From assembly GCA_902826155.1 (NCBI GenBank), contig CADEDU010000023.1:1-58701 (forward strand): a stretch of DNA of 58,701 bases, given 5' to 3'. The translations under genes were made by a program, and so were the position numbers. The notes beneath the pieces were generated by a model. It did no database searches. It saw only the letters and a program-made list of their open reading frames with translations, and was not told the origin of the DNA. Numbering within the stretch: position 1 is the first letter of the stretch; the number at the start of each line of letters is the position of its first letter. This document shows positions 50,354 to 58,701 of the stretch, in pieces. The DNA is from an uncultured beta proteobacterium. Lineage in GTDB: Bacteria; Pseudomonadota; Gammaproteobacteria; Burkholderiales; SG8-39.

Positions 50354-51208
50354 ATGGATGAAGCTTCGATGACCGAACCGATGTTGGCCAACGTGCGCAT
50401 CGTGCTCTCGCGCACCAGTCACCCCGGAAACATCGGTGCGGCGGCGCGCGCGATGAAGACGATGGGCCTTGCCACGCTCTATCTGGTGCGGCCCAGACGC
50501 TTTCCCGATCGGGAGGCGATTGCCATGGCGAGCGGCGCGCTCGATGTATTCGAGAGAGCGATCGTGGTCGATTCACTCGATGCGGCGCTCGCCGGCACCA
50601 CGCTGGCGATCGCGCTTACCGCGCGACCGCGCGAAGTGACGCTCGAAGTGCTCGATCCGCGCGCCGGCGCCGCTGTAGTGCTCGACGCGGCATCTGCCGG
50701 ACCGGTGGCGATCGTATTCGGCAGTGAGGAGAGCGGACTCACCAACGAGGAGGTGCTGCGCTGCCAGCGCATCATCTCGATTCCCGTCGATGCTGCGTAT
50801 GCCTCGCTCAACGTTGCAGCTGCGGTCCAGGTGATGACCTACGAGCTTCGTATGGCAGCGCTTTCGCAGCAGCCGATGCCTCGCCCGGACGAGCCGGCAC
50901 GCGAGTCACCGATCGCCACGTTCGACGAACTCGAAGGCTTGTACGCGCACTTCGATCGCGCGCTCACCGCGAGCGGATTCTTCAATCCTCACCGGCGCCC
51001 GCGTCAGCTCGAGCGGCTGCGCCGATTGATCGCGCGTGGCCGGCCCGAGCGTGAAGAAGTCGCCCTGCTGCGGGGCGTTCTTACGAATCTGGAGCGGCAC
51101 GTCCGTGCCGCAGGCACGGAGCCAAGAATTCGTGCCGCAGGCACGGAGCCTAAAAGTCGTGCCGCAGGAAAAGTCCGTGCGGAAGGTGGGGCTACGCAGT
51201 CGGATTGA
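50354..51208 (+). CDS. trmJ: tRNA (cytidine/uridine-2'-O-)-methyltransferase TrmJ
   Basis: A 284-residue SPOUT methyltransferase that modifies position 32 of tRNAs. Motifs are VLSRTSHPGNIGAAARAMKTMGL, IVFGSEESGLTNEEVLRC and IPVDAAYASLNVAAAVQVMTYEL, which form the SAM-binding trefoil knot. ATG 50354 is used; MTEPML at 50369 is an alternative. The usual TrmJ C-terminal part (GLYAHFDRALTASGFFNP) is complete by about residue 250. It is followed by a repetitive tail RAAGTEPRI-RAAGTEPKS-RAAG, which is unusual. Confidence 0.95.
   Translation: MDEASMTEPMLANVRIVLSRTSHPGNIGAAARAMKTMGLATLYLVRPRRFPDREAIAMASGALDVFERAIVVDSLDAALAGTTLAIALTARPREVTLEVLDPRAGAAVVLDAASAGPVAIVFGSEESGLTNEEVLRCQRIISIPVDAAYASLNVAAAVQVMTYELRMAALSQQPMPRPDEPARESPIATFDELEGLYAHFDRALTASGFFNPHRRPRQLERLRRLIARGRPEREEVALLRGVLTNLERHVRAAGTEPRIRAAGTEPKSRAAGKVRAEGGATQSD
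51104..51168 (+). repeat. 27-bp in-frame repeats with embedded palindrome in trmJ tail
   Basis: Two 27-bp copies and a partial third start with CGTGCCGCAGG. The segment CGTGCCGCAGGCACGGAGCC is identical in the first two copies. Each encodes nine residues (RAAGTEPxx). The core CCGTGCC-GCA-GGCACGG is a perfect hairpin in copy 1, so the repeat could also act at RNA or DNA level. Confidence 0.9.
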
Positions 51209-51289
51209 TTGACGCGCGCGGTCGGGGGCGCCGACAATCCTCCCCTTGAGCCCCAGCATCCTCGGCGCTATCCGACCCGATTTATCGTC

Positions 51290-52045
51290 ATGTTCGAACG
51301 CTTTCGCGAAGACATCCAGTCGATCTACGAGCGCGATCCGGCCGCGCGCAACGTCTGGGAGATCGTCACGTGTTATCCGGGCATGCACGCGATCTGGATG
51401 CATCGCTTCAGCCACCTGCTGTGGCAGTTGCGGCTGCGCTGGATCGCGCGGCTGGTATCGCACGTCGGTCGCTGGCTCACTGGTATCGAGATCCATCCGG
51501 GCGCGACGATCGGCCGACGCTTCTTCATCGATCACGGCATGGGCGTGGTGATCGGCGAAACCGCCGAGATCGGCGATGACTGCACGCTCTATCACGGCGT
51601 CACCCTCGGCGGCACTTCATGGAACAAAGGCAAGCGCCACCCCACGCTGCACGACAACGTGGTGATCGGTGCCGGCGCCAAAGTGCTCGGGCCGATCATC
51701 ATCGGCGAGGGCGCGAAGATCGGCTCCAATGCCGTGGTCGTGCACGACGTGCCGGCCGGCGCGACGGCGGTCGGCATTCCGGCGCGCATCATCGAGGCGC
51801 AAGCCGAGCAGGATCGGGAGGATCACGCGGCCAAGCTCGGCTTCTCCGCGTACGCCGTGTCGAAGACCGATGACGATCCGGTCGCGCAGGCGATTCGCGG
51901 ACTCACCGATCACAGTGCGCAGATCGAGGCGCAGCTTGCTGCGGCGCAGGCGAAGATCGAACAGCTCGAGCGCGCCGTGGCCAAGCAGGCTGGCCAGAAC
52001 GGCGGCAGCAGCAGCGAGCCGACCCCGCTGCGCCGCGTCAGCTGA
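51290..52045 (+). CDS. cysE: Serine O-acetyltransferase
   Basis: A 251-residue CysE. ATG 51290 ([10 protein letters not shown]) is the family start. The N-terminal helical domain leads into a left-handed beta-helix with [36 protein letters not shown], where the catalytic His-Asp pair of the family lies, and [15 protein letters not shown]. It acetylates L-serine for cysteine synthesis. A charged C-terminal extension follows the beta-helix. The stop abuts the serB stop in the palindrome TGATCA. Confidence 0.96.
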   Translation: MFERFREDIQSIYERDPAARNVWEIVTCYPGMHAIWMHRFSHLLWQLRLRWIARLVSHVGRWLTGIEIHPGATIGRRFFIDHGMGVVIGETAEIGDDCTLYHGVTLGGTSWNKGKRHPTLHDNVVIGAGAKVLGPIIIGEGAKIGSNAVVVHDVPAGATAVGIPARIIEAQAEQDREDHAAKLGFSAYAVSKTDDDPVAQAIRGLTDHSAQIEAQLAAAQAKIEQLERAVAKQAGQNGGSSSEPTPLRRVS

Positions 52046-52882
52046 TCAGCGGAACAGATTCAGCAAGCCGTCCAGACCGACGTAGTTGAAGCAGTAGCTC
52101 GCGCGCTCGCGCACCGCGGGCTTGGCGCGATAGGCAATGCTCACGCCGGCTTCGGCCATCATCGGCAGATCGTTCGCGCCATCGCCGATCGCGATGACCT
52201 GCGATTGATCCAAACCAAGCTGCATCATGTACTGGCGCACCGCGGCCGCTTTCGATGCGCCGTCGACGATCGGACCGTTCACCTTGCCGGTCAGCACCCC
52301 ACCGGCGACATCCAGCAAGTTGGAATGCGCGAAATCCAGCCCGAGGCGGGCCTGCAGGCGTTCGGTGAAGTAGGTGAAGCCACCGGATACCAGCAGCGTC
52401 TTGATCCCCAGCACCTTGCACGCATCGAGCATCGCTCCGGCCCCGGGAGACAGCTTCAGCCTTTCTTCGTACACCCTCGCCAGCGTCTGCTCGCTGATGC
52501 CCGCCAGCGCGCTCAGGCGGCGCCGGAGGCTCTCGGGATAGTCGATCTCGCCGCGCATGGCCGCGCGCGTGATCGCTGCGACCTCGTCTTTCCTGCCGGC
52601 GAAATCGGCCAACTCGTCGATGCATTCGATCGTGATGAGCGTGGAGTCCATGTCCATCGCGAGCAGCCGGAACTCGCCCAGTCGCCGCTCGGCCGGCACC
52701 CGCGCATGATCTAGCTGAACCTTGGCGCAGAAAGCGGCGACGCCGTCGTCGGACTTCGCATCGATCAGCCGGAACGCCGTGGGGCGCACCGTCTCGACTT
52801 CGCGCGCCTGGATTCGCATCGCGAGCGACTCGGCGATCGAACGGCTCGCGGTCTTGCCCTGGATGATCAGGTCGTGCTGCAT
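52046..52882 (-). CDS. serB: Phosphoserine phosphatase
   Basis: A 278-residue HAD-superfamily SerB. The nucleophile motif LLAMDMDSTLITIECIDELAD, motif II-like VSGGFTYFTERL and motif III GDGANDLPMMAEAG are complete. The N-terminal 70 residues form the ACT-like regulatory domain of the long SerB form. It releases serine from phosphoserine, supplying the substrate of CysE, whose gene is convergent with it. ATG 52882 (MQHDLIIQG) is the family start; further upstream sequence overlaps another gene. Confidence 0.96.
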   Translation of the reverse strand: MQHDLIIQGKTASRSIAESLAMRIQAREVETVRPTAFRLIDAKSDDGVAAFCAKVQLDHARVPAERRLGEFRLLAMDMDSTLITIECIDELADFAGRKDEVAAITRAAMRGEIDYPESLRRRLSALAGISEQTLARVYEERLKLSPGAGAMLDACKVLGIKTLLVSGGFTYFTERLQARLGLDFAHSNLLDVAGGVLTGKVNGPIVDGASKAAAVRQYMMQLGLDQSQVIAIGDGANDLPMMAEAGVSIAYRAKPAVRERASYCFNYVGLDGLLNLFR

Positions 52883-52910
52883 GCCGGTCAGCGGCGCCGC
52901 GAAGGCGTCT

Positions 52911-53837
52911 TCATAGCTCGGGCTGTTTGGCGCGCATCGCACTGTTGAGCTTGCCGCCCCAGTAGCGCGCCAGCGACGGATCGGGCTTCTGCCCAAGCGA
53001 GCCTTGCGTGTACGCAGCGGTGAGCTTGCGAACCGACTCGACATGATTGCGTTCACCGGCTTCGCTGAAGTGCTTCACAGCCAGGGCTTCATCGGCCTGT
53101 GCGCCCAGGCCCATCTCGTAGACGATCGCCAGTTCGTAGTGCGCCAGTGCCAAGCCCTGTGCCGCCGAGCGGGACAGCCACTCGATCGATTCCTCGAAGT
53201 TGCGCGCGATGCCTTCGCCGCGCCGCAGTTGCAGTCCAACGTAGAACTGCCCCCACATGTTCCCCTGGCTGGCCGACTCGCGGAACCAGTGCCAGGCCTG
53301 CTTCGGATTGCGCTCGATGCCGACACCGTCGAGATACAGCCGCCCCAGTTGGGCTTGCGCGCGGTCGTACCCGTTCTTGGCCGAGCGTTCGAGCCACTGC
53401 GCCATCTGTCGGGTGTCGGCTTTCGCGCCCTGACCGCGTCCGAGCATCATGCCCAGGTTGTACTGCGCGGGCGCGTGCTCACGCTCGGCGCTGACGCGAT
53501 ACCAGCGCAGTGCCTCCTCGAAATTGCGCGGCACGCCGCGACCCTCGAAGAACATCGCGCCCAGATTGTTCTCGGCGCTGGCATGGCCGTTGATCGCGGC
53601 GCGTCGATACCACAGGGCGGCATCGGGGTAGCGCCGATACGCGAATTCGTACACCAGGCCGAGGCTGAACTGCGCTTCGCCGTCGCCTTTTGCGGCCCAG
53701 GGCTCGAGCAGATCGACCGCCTTGTCGGCCTGACCTGAACGTGCCATGTCGAGCGCCTCCTTGATGCGTTTCTCCTCGGCCCATGCGCCGGGCGCCAGCA
53801 GCAAGGCCGTGATCAGCGCGATGGCGAGCGGCTTCAT
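52911..53837 (-). CDS. Sel1-repeat (TPR-like) periplasmic protein
   Basis: A 308-residue protein with a signal peptide (ALITALLLAPGAWA, cleaved before EEK) and six or seven Sel1-type repeats with the pattern A-x-x-x-LG-x-x-[YF]-x-x-G-x-G-[VI]-x-x-[ND]. Examples are AENNLGAMFFEGRGVPRNFE, AQAQLGRLYLDGVGIERNPK and AHYELAIVYEMGLGAQADE. Sel1 proteins serve as scaffolds for protein complexes. Its ATG overlaps the mfd stop by 4 bp (ATGA), so it is co-translated with mfd. Precise role unknown. Confidence 0.9.
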   Translation of the reverse strand: MKPLAIALITALLLAPGAWAEEKRIKEALDMARSGQADKAVDLLEPWAAKGDGEAQFSLGLVYEFAYRRYPDAALWYRRAAINGHASAENNLGAMFFEGRGVPRNFEEALRWYRVSAEREHAPAQYNLGMMLGRGQGAKADTRQMAQWLERSAKNGYDRAQAQLGRLYLDGVGIERNPKQAWHWFRESASQGNMWGQFYVGLQLRRGEGIARNFEESIEWLSRSAAQGLALAHYELAIVYEMGLGAQADEALAVKHFSEAGERNHVESVRKLTAAYTQGSLGQKPDPSLARYWGGKLNSAMRAKQPEL

Positions 53838-56800
53838 TGCGCCTTGCCGCGCAGTTGCTGCAACACATCGCGCACCGCCTTGCCGCGCTCGGCGAGCGTG
53901 CGCGATTTGGCTTCGATGCGCAGACGGACCGGTCCGGCGAGTTTCCAGTGCTTGTGCGTCTGCACCAGTCGGATTACTCGCGCCGGATCGATGCTCGCGT
54001 GCTGCTCGAACGTGAGCACGATCACTTCGTCGGCCGCGTCGATGCGCTTGACGCCCAGCGGTTTGGCCGCCAGTCGCAGTCGATGCGTCTCGATCAGCGC
54101 CTCCGTGGCTGGAGGCAGGCTGCCGAAGCGGTCGATCAGCTCTTCGCGCAACGTCACCAGTGTTTCCTCGCTCGTGCTGTTGGCCAGACGCTTGTACAGG
54201 ACGAGGCGTTCGTGCACGTCGGCGCAGTACGTAGTCGGCAGCAGCGCGGGCGTGTGCAGGTTGATCTCGGTGGTGGCTTCGAGCGGACGCGACAGATCGG
54301 GCTCGCGGCCCGCCTTCAGCGCGCGAACCGCGGCGCCGAGCATCTCGTTGTAGAGATTGAAACCGACCTCGAGCATCTCGCCGCTTTGCGATTCGCCCAG
54401 CACCTCGCCTGCCCCGCGGATTTCGAGGTCGTGCATGGCGAGATAGAAGCCCGAGCCGAGCTGTTCCATCATCTGAATCGCTTCCAGGCGCTTCTTCGCT
54501 TGAGCCGTCAGCGCGTCGGTGGGCGGCGTGAGGAGGTAGGCGTAGGCCTGATGGTGCGATCGGCCGACCCGCCCCCGCAACTGGTGCAGCTGCGCCAGGC
54601 CAAATTTGTCCGCACGCTCGATCAATATCGTGTTGGCGGTGGGAATGTCGATCCCGGTCTCGATGATGGTCGAGCACAGCAGCAGGTTGTGCCGCTGCTG
54701 CAGGAATTCGCGCATCACGCGTTCCAGCTCGCGTTCGGGCATCTGTCCGTGCGCCACCGCGATGCGCGCTTCGGGCAGCAGTCCGGCGAGCCGTTCGCGC
54801 TGCGCCTCGATGCTCTCGACGTCGTTGTGCAGGAAATAGACTTGACCGCCGCGCTTGAGTTCGCGCATCGCCGCTTCGCGTATCACGCCGCTGGAGTACG
54901 GCATCACGAACGTCTTGATCGCCAGCCGGCGGGCCGGTGCCGTGGCGATCACCGACAGGTCGCGCAGGCCCTCCAGCGACATCGCCAGCGTGCGTGGGAT
55001 CGGCGTGGCGGTCAGCGTGAGCACGTCGACCTCGGCGCGCAGCGCCTTGAGCGCTTCCTTCTGCCGCACGCCGAAACGGTGCTCCTCATCGACGATCACC
55101 AACCCCAGCCGCTGGAATTTCACGTCGGCCGACAGCAGCTTGTGCGTACCGATGACGATGTCGACCTTGCCCTCGTTCATCGCGGCGAGCGTGGCGGACT
55201 GTTCCTTGCCGGTGCGAAAGCGCGACAGCTCGGCGATGCGGATCGGCCAGTCGGCGAAGCGATCGGAGAACGTGTTGAAGTGCTGCTCGGCCAGCAGCGT
55301 GGTGGGCGTGAGCACGGCAACCTGGCGCCCATCGGCCACCGCCACGAACGCGGCGCGCAATGCCACCTCGGTCTTGCCGAAGCCGACGTCGCCGCATACC
55401 AGCCGGTCCATCGGTTTGCCCGCGCGCATGTCGTCGATGACTGCCTCGATCGCCGCGGCCTGATCAGGGGTTTCCTCGAAGCCGAAGCCTTCGGCGAACG
55501 CCTCGAGATCGTGCTGCTTCACCGCGAACCCGTGACCCTGCCGGGTGGCACGCTGCGCGTAAATGTCGAGCAGCTCGGCGGCGGTATCGCGCACCTGTTC
55601 GGCCGCCTTGCGCTTGGCCTTCTCCCATTGGTCGGTGCCCAGCGTGTGCAGCGGGGCCTGCTCGGGCGGCCCGCCGGCATAGCGGCCGATCACGAACAGC
55701 TGCGCGACGGGAACGTACAGCTTGGCCCCGGCGGCATACTCGAGCGCGAGAAATTCGTTCTCGCCGTCACCCAGATCGAGATTGATCAATCCCTGATAGC
55801 GGCCCACGCCATGCTCGACGTGCACCACCGGGTCGCCGATCTTGAGCTCGGCCAGATCGCGCACCATGCCTTCGACCGAGCTGCGCCGCGCCTCGTTGCG
55901 GTTGCCGCGAGCGCGGGCAGTGGCGGCGTACAGCTCCGACTCGGTGATGATCGCGAACCCTTGCTCGCGGGCGACGAACCCGTTGAGCACCGGCGACACG
56001 CCCAGCACGATGCGTTCGCCGCTGCCTTCGAACGCCGCGAAATCGTCGCCGAGCGCAAGGGGCACGCCGTTCTCGCCCAGGTACTCGCGCATCGTCTCGC
56101 GCCGGCCGGCCGATTCCGCGGTGAGCAGGATCCGATGCTGGCTCGCCGCGATCAGCGCTTTGAGTCGATGCAACGGATCGGCGGCGCGCCGTTCGATCGC
56201 CACGTCGGGCACGGCTTCGTACTGGACCGTGATCTGCTCGCTGCGCTCGCGCGGCCCGATGTTCAGCCGGCGCAGTGCGCGCGCCGCGATGAAGAAGTGC
56301 TCGGCGGTCAGATACAGCAGCGCCGGCGACAACAGCGGACGCGCCCGATCGCCGCGCAGCAGTGAGTAGCGGGAATTGAGATCGCGCCAGAACGCTTCGA
56401 TCGCCTGGGCGCACTCGCCATGCAGGACCAGCGCCGAATCGGCCGGCACGTAGTCGAACAGCGTAGCGGTCTCGTCGTAGAAGAGGGGCAGGTAGTACTC
56501 GATGCCGGCCGACGGTATGCCGTTGCTCACGTCGCGGTAGATCTGCGACTTCGAGGCATCGCCCTCGACCGTCTCGCGGTAGCGCGATCGAAACTTGTTG
56601 CGCGCCGCCTCGTGCAGCGGAAATTCGCGGGCGGGCAGCATGCGCAGCTCGTTCACCTTGTAGAGCGTGCGCTGAGAATCGGGGTCGAACGTGCGGATCG
56701 AGTCGACCCGATCGTCCTCCAGATCGATCCGGTAGGGCAGCTGGCTGCCCATCGGGAACAGATCGATCAGGCTGCCGCGGATGCAGTACTCGCCGGGCGC

Positions 56801-57289
56801 CACCACTTGCGTGACGTGGCTGTAGCCCGCCCGCACGAGCTGCTCGCGCAGACCGGCCACATCGAGGTCGGTGCGGGCACGGATGAAGAACGTGTGGGCC
56901 GCGAGGAACGACGCCGGAGCGAGACGCTGCAACGCGGTCGAGGCGGCGGTGAGCACGACGCATGATTCGCCCTGCATTACCCGATAGAGCGTCTCGAGTC
57001 GCTCCGAGATCAGATCCTGGTGCGGAGAGATCGCATCGTAGGGCAGCGTTTCCCAGTCCGCGAACAGCTGCACCGGCACATCGGGCGCGAAATAAGGCAG
57101 CTCCTCGCGCAGCCGCTGCGCGTCCAGGGCAGAGGCGCACACGACCAGCAACACGCGCTTGCTCGCGCGCAGATCGAGCGAACGTGCCAGACGCGCCAGC
57201 TCGAAGGCGTCAGCCGAACCGGGCAGGGCGCCCGGCGCGCGAGCGGAATCGGCGGAGGAGGATTGTTCCTGTGAGGGTGAATCGAGCAT
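53834..57289 (-). CDS. mfd: Transcription-repair coupling factor
   Basis: An 1151-residue Mfd, matching the usual length of about 1150. The N-terminal UvrB-homology region includes ISPHQDLISERLETLY; the RNA polymerase-interacting domain begins LKIGDPVVHVEHGVGRYQGL near residue 480. The translocase carries Walker A GDVGFGKTEVALRAAF, motif II VIVDEEHRFGVRQKEALK and motif III LTATPIPRTLAM. The C-terminal domain ends in RDVLQQLRGKAQ. It removes stalled RNA polymerase at lesions and recruits UvrA. A TATAAT sequence about 106 bp upstream on this strand may be its -10 box. Confidence 0.97.
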   Translation of the reverse strand: MLDSPSQEQSSSADSARAPGALPGSADAFELARLARSLDLRASKRVLLVVCASALDAQRLREELPYFAPDVPVQLFADWETLPYDAISPHQDLISERLETLYRVMQGESCVVLTAASTALQRLAPASFLAAHTFFIRARTDLDVAGLREQLVRAGYSHVTQVVAPGEYCIRGSLIDLFPMGSQLPYRIDLEDDRVDSIRTFDPDSQRTLYKVNELRMLPAREFPLHEAARNKFRSRYRETVEGDASKSQIYRDVSNGIPSAGIEYYLPLFYDETATLFDYVPADSALVLHGECAQAIEAFWRDLNSRYSLLRGDRARPLLSPALLYLTAEHFFIAARALRRLNIGPRERSEQITVQYEAVPDVAIERRAADPLHRLKALIAASQHRILLTAESAGRRETMREYLGENGVPLALGDDFAAFEGSGERIVLGVSPVLNGFVAREQGFAIITESELYAATARARGNRNEARRSSVEGMVRDLAELKIGDPVVHVEHGVGRYQGLINLDLGDGENEFLALEYAAGAKLYVPVAQLFVIGRYAGGPPEQAPLHTLGTDQWEKAKRKAAEQVRDTAAELLDIYAQRATRQGHGFAVKQHDLEAFAEGFGFEETPDQAAAIEAVIDDMRAGKPMDRLVCGDVGFGKTEVALRAAFVAVADGRQVAVLTPTTLLAEQHFNTFSDRFADWPIRIAELSRFRTGKEQSATLAAMNEGKVDIVIGTHKLLSADVKFQRLGLVIVDEEHRFGVRQKEALKALRAEVDVLTLTATPIPRTLAMSLEGLRDLSVIATAPARRLAIKTFVMPYSSGVIREAAMRELKRGGQVYFLHNDVESIEAQRERLAGLLPEARIAVAHGQMPERELERVMREFLQQRHNLLLCSTIIETGIDIPTANTILIERADKFGLAQLHQLRGRVGRSHHQAYAYLLTPPTDALTAQAKKRLEAIQMMEQLGSGFYLAMHDLEIRGAGEVLGESQSGEMLEVGFNLYNEMLGAAVRALKAGREPDLSRPLEATTEINLHTPALLPTTYCADVHERLVLYKRLANSTSEETLVTLREELIDRFGSLPPATEALIETHRLRLAAKPLGVKRIDAADEVIVLTFEQHASIDPARVIRLVQTHKHWKLAGPVRLRIEAKSRTLAERGKAVRDVLQQLRGKAQ

Positions 57290-57394
57290 GTGCTGCCGCA
57301 GAGGCGCGTCGGAACCGGTGGTCGATGCGGGCGCCTTGCAAAGTTTGTGCTGGCGCGCGACGCGCGGTGCAGGAGGTGGCCGTTAGCGACCGGT

Positions 57395-57400
57395 ATTATA
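57395..57400 (-). promoter_or_regulatory. Possible -10 box for mfd
   Basis: On the minus strand the sequence reads TATAAT, a perfect consensus -10 hexamer, about 105 bp before the mfd start. No good -35 match is seen 16-18 bp upstream (CGGAAC), so this is tentative. On the plus strand the same site reads TATTATA, which could serve the divergent ispD gene. Confidence 0.4.
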
Positions 57401-57469
57401 GAGGCCGAATATGTACGTTCCGCGTCGCTTGCGTTCGCGCGAACGCCAGACGAATCCCCGTGGGTCCCC

Positions 57470-58192
57470 GTGTCCAGCCGCCATATCGCCCTGATTCCCG
57501 CCGCCGGCGTCGGCGCACGCTTCGGCAATAGCCAACCGAAACAGTATGCACGGCTCGGCCCGCGCACGATGCTCGAGCACGCCGTCCATGCGCTGCTCGT
57601 CGATGCGCGTATCGACACGGTGTACGTCGTCCTCAGTCCGGGTGATGAATCGTTTAGTGTGATCGACTGGCGCGAGCAGGCTGCGCGAGTGGTGCCGCTC
57701 TATTGCGGCGGTCCGAGCCGCGCGGCGAGCGTGCACAACGGGCTGGTCGCGATCGGCGATGTCGTCGAGCTCGATGACTGGGTGCTCGTCCACGATGCCG
57801 CGCGCCCGTGCTTGCCCTCTGGCGACCTGCGCCTGCTCATCGATGCCCTGGCATCGGACGAAGTCGGCGGTCTGCTCGCAGTTCCACTCGCCGACACGCT
57901 CAAGCGTGCCGATGACACCGGTCGCATCGCACGCACCGAGCCGCGCGACGGATTGTGGCGTGCATTGACGCCGCAGATGTTCCGCTACGGCGTGCTGCTG
58001 CACGCCCTGAGCTACGCGGCGGCCGATGCGGCTGAGCGCTACGCCCGCGTGACCGACGAGGCGAGCGCGGTCGAGGCGATCGGCATGCGACCCAGATTGA
58101 TCGCCGGCTCGGGTGCGAACATCAAGGTCACGGTGCCGCAGGATCTGGCAGTGGCGGAGCGATTGCTCGGCGTACTGAGCACCGGCGAGTGA
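57470..58192 (+). CDS. ispD: 2-C-methyl-D-erythritol 4-phosphate cytidylyltransferase
   Basis: A 240-residue IspD of the non-mevalonate isoprenoid pathway, transferring CMP to methylerythritol phosphate. The CTP-binding N terminus [35 protein letters not shown], and [14 protein letters not shown] with [11 protein letters not shown] are diagnostic. The GTG at 57470 begins at the family start; the frame is open upstream without family features. Start has no strong Shine-Dalgarno sequence, so it is approximate. ispF follows 31 bp later. Confidence 0.95.
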   Translation: MSSRHIALIPAAGVGARFGNSQPKQYARLGPRTMLEHAVHALLVDARIDTVYVVLSPGDESFSVIDWREQAARVVPLYCGGPSRAASVHNGLVAIGDVVELDDWVLVHDAARPCLPSGDLRLLIDALASDEVGGLLAVPLADTLKRADDTGRIARTEPRDGLWRALTPQMFRYGVLLHALSYAAADAAERYARVTDEASAVEAIGMRPRLIAGSGANIKVTVPQDLAVAERLLGVLSTGE

Positions 58193-58223
58193 ACGCCGGG
58201 GCGCGGCGAACGGGGGGCGGGCG

Positions 58224-58701
58224 ATGATCAGGATCGGACAGGGTTTCGACGTACATGCGCTGGTGCCCGGCCGCCCGCTCATCATCGGTGGCGTGCGCAT
58301 CCCATTCGAACGCGGGCTCGACGGCCACTCGGACGCCGATGTGCTGCTGCATGCGATCACCGACGCATTATTGGGTGCGGCGGCCCTAGGCGATATCGGC
58401 AAGCACTTTCCCGACACCGATGAACGTTTCCGCGGCGCGGACAGCACCATGTTGCTGGCCGAGGCGGCGCGCCTGGTCGCGGCGGCCGGATACGAGGTGG
58501 TCAACGTCGATGCCACCATCATCGCGCAGGCGCCGCGCATGGCGCCGCACATCCCGGCGATGGTCGAATGTATTGCTCGCTGCCTTGGCGTCGGCCCGGG
58601 AGCGGTGAACGTGAAGGCGAAGACGACGGAACGATTGGGTTTCACCGGGCGCGGAGAAGGCATTGCCGCTGAAGCGGCAGCCTTGATCCGCGCGATCGGG
58701 T
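58224..58701 (+). CDS. ispF: 2-C-methyl-D-erythritol 2,4-cyclodiphosphate synthase (3' end cut by window)
   Basis: 159 codons of IspF are present, nearly the whole protein (usually 157-165 residues). The N terminus [22 protein letters not shown] with the zinc aspartate and histidine in [29 protein letters not shown] with the third zinc ligand, and the C-terminal [25 protein letters not shown] are complete. It forms the cyclic diphosphate from the product of IspD and IspE. The gene is 31 bp after ispD. Confidence 0.97.
   Translation, partial: MIRIGQGFDVHALVPGRPLIIGGVRIPFERGLDGHSDADVLLHAITDALLGAAALGDIGKHFPDTDERFRGADSTMLLAEAARLVAAAGYEVVNVDATIIAQAPRMAPHIPAMVECIARCLGVGPGAVNVKAKTTERLGFTGRGEGIAAEAAALIRAIG

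Noticed and set aside
51104..51168. CRISPR-like array from the 27-bp repeats
   Set aside because: Repeats are directly adjacent without spacers, lie inside a coding frame and no cas gene is nearby.
53837..56365. Plus-strand open frame of about 840 codons opposite mfd
   Set aside because: It is the shadow of mfd, rich in Arg/Gln/His with no domain; mfd motifs are complete on the minus strand.

Overview
The window is high-GC DNA (roughly two thirds G+C) from a betaproteobacterium, most likely Burkholderiales. The evidence is the proteobacterial housekeeping set at the right end (suhB, trmJ, cysE, serB, mfd, ispD, ispF), a PhaB-type acetoacetyl-CoA reductase, and four orphan Bug/TctC-type periplasmic binding proteins, a family strongly expanded in Burkholderiales. 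No rRNA, tRNA, CRISPR array, transposase or phage gene was seen. Both ends cut through genes: an amidohydrolase at the left and ispF at the right.

Left region (1-10.2 kb, minus strand): a tightly packed run of genes with overlaps or gaps of under 30 bp looks like one catabolic operon. In transcription order it encodes a PH-like membrane protein, a PaaK-like CoA ligase, a MetE-C-like zinc methyltransferase, a compact reductive-dehalogenase-like Fe-S/corrinoid protein, a NicX-like ring-cleaving dioxygenase, an alpha/beta hydrolase, an acyl-CoA dehydrogenase, a second acyl-CoA ligase and an amidohydrolase. Together they suggest breakdown of a substituted (methoxylated, halogenated or N-heterocyclic) aromatic compound. 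From 10.4 to 19 kb there are a cupin, ppnN, a pyridine nucleotide-disulfide oxidoreductase, pdxJ-pdxA and two divergent patatins, one of them an autotransporter-like patatin/Omp85 fusion.

Middle region (19-42 kb): two TRAP systems (DctP; TAXI receptor with fused permease; convergent DctQ-DctM), Bug receptors, an OsmC-like and an AhpD-like protein, and a 703-residue self-fused reductive-dehalogenase-like protein. Next come two adjacent ECF sigma genes behind a 6-phosphogluconolactonase-like gene carrying an in-frame stop, then a MASE1/PAS sensor kinase with a FixJ/NarL-type regulator. The most unusual feature is a family of three tiny exported peptides (43, 64 and 44 aa), one after the AhpD-like gene and two directly after the response regulator. 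All end in the same QRxAF[DE]xL[TV][KR]xSPL motif. Two of them are preceded by a conserved upstream module of about 87 bp and share a 14-bp start region, which suggests a co-regulated, possibly two-component-controlled peptide system.

Right region (42-58.7 kb): a Rieske ring-hydroxylating oxygenase (alpha and beta) with a VOC-type dioxygenase, an MFS exporter and a Bug receptor form a second aromatic module. It is followed by phaB, queC and the housekeeping genes. Function assignments rest on motifs and family resemblance read by eye; no database search was run.
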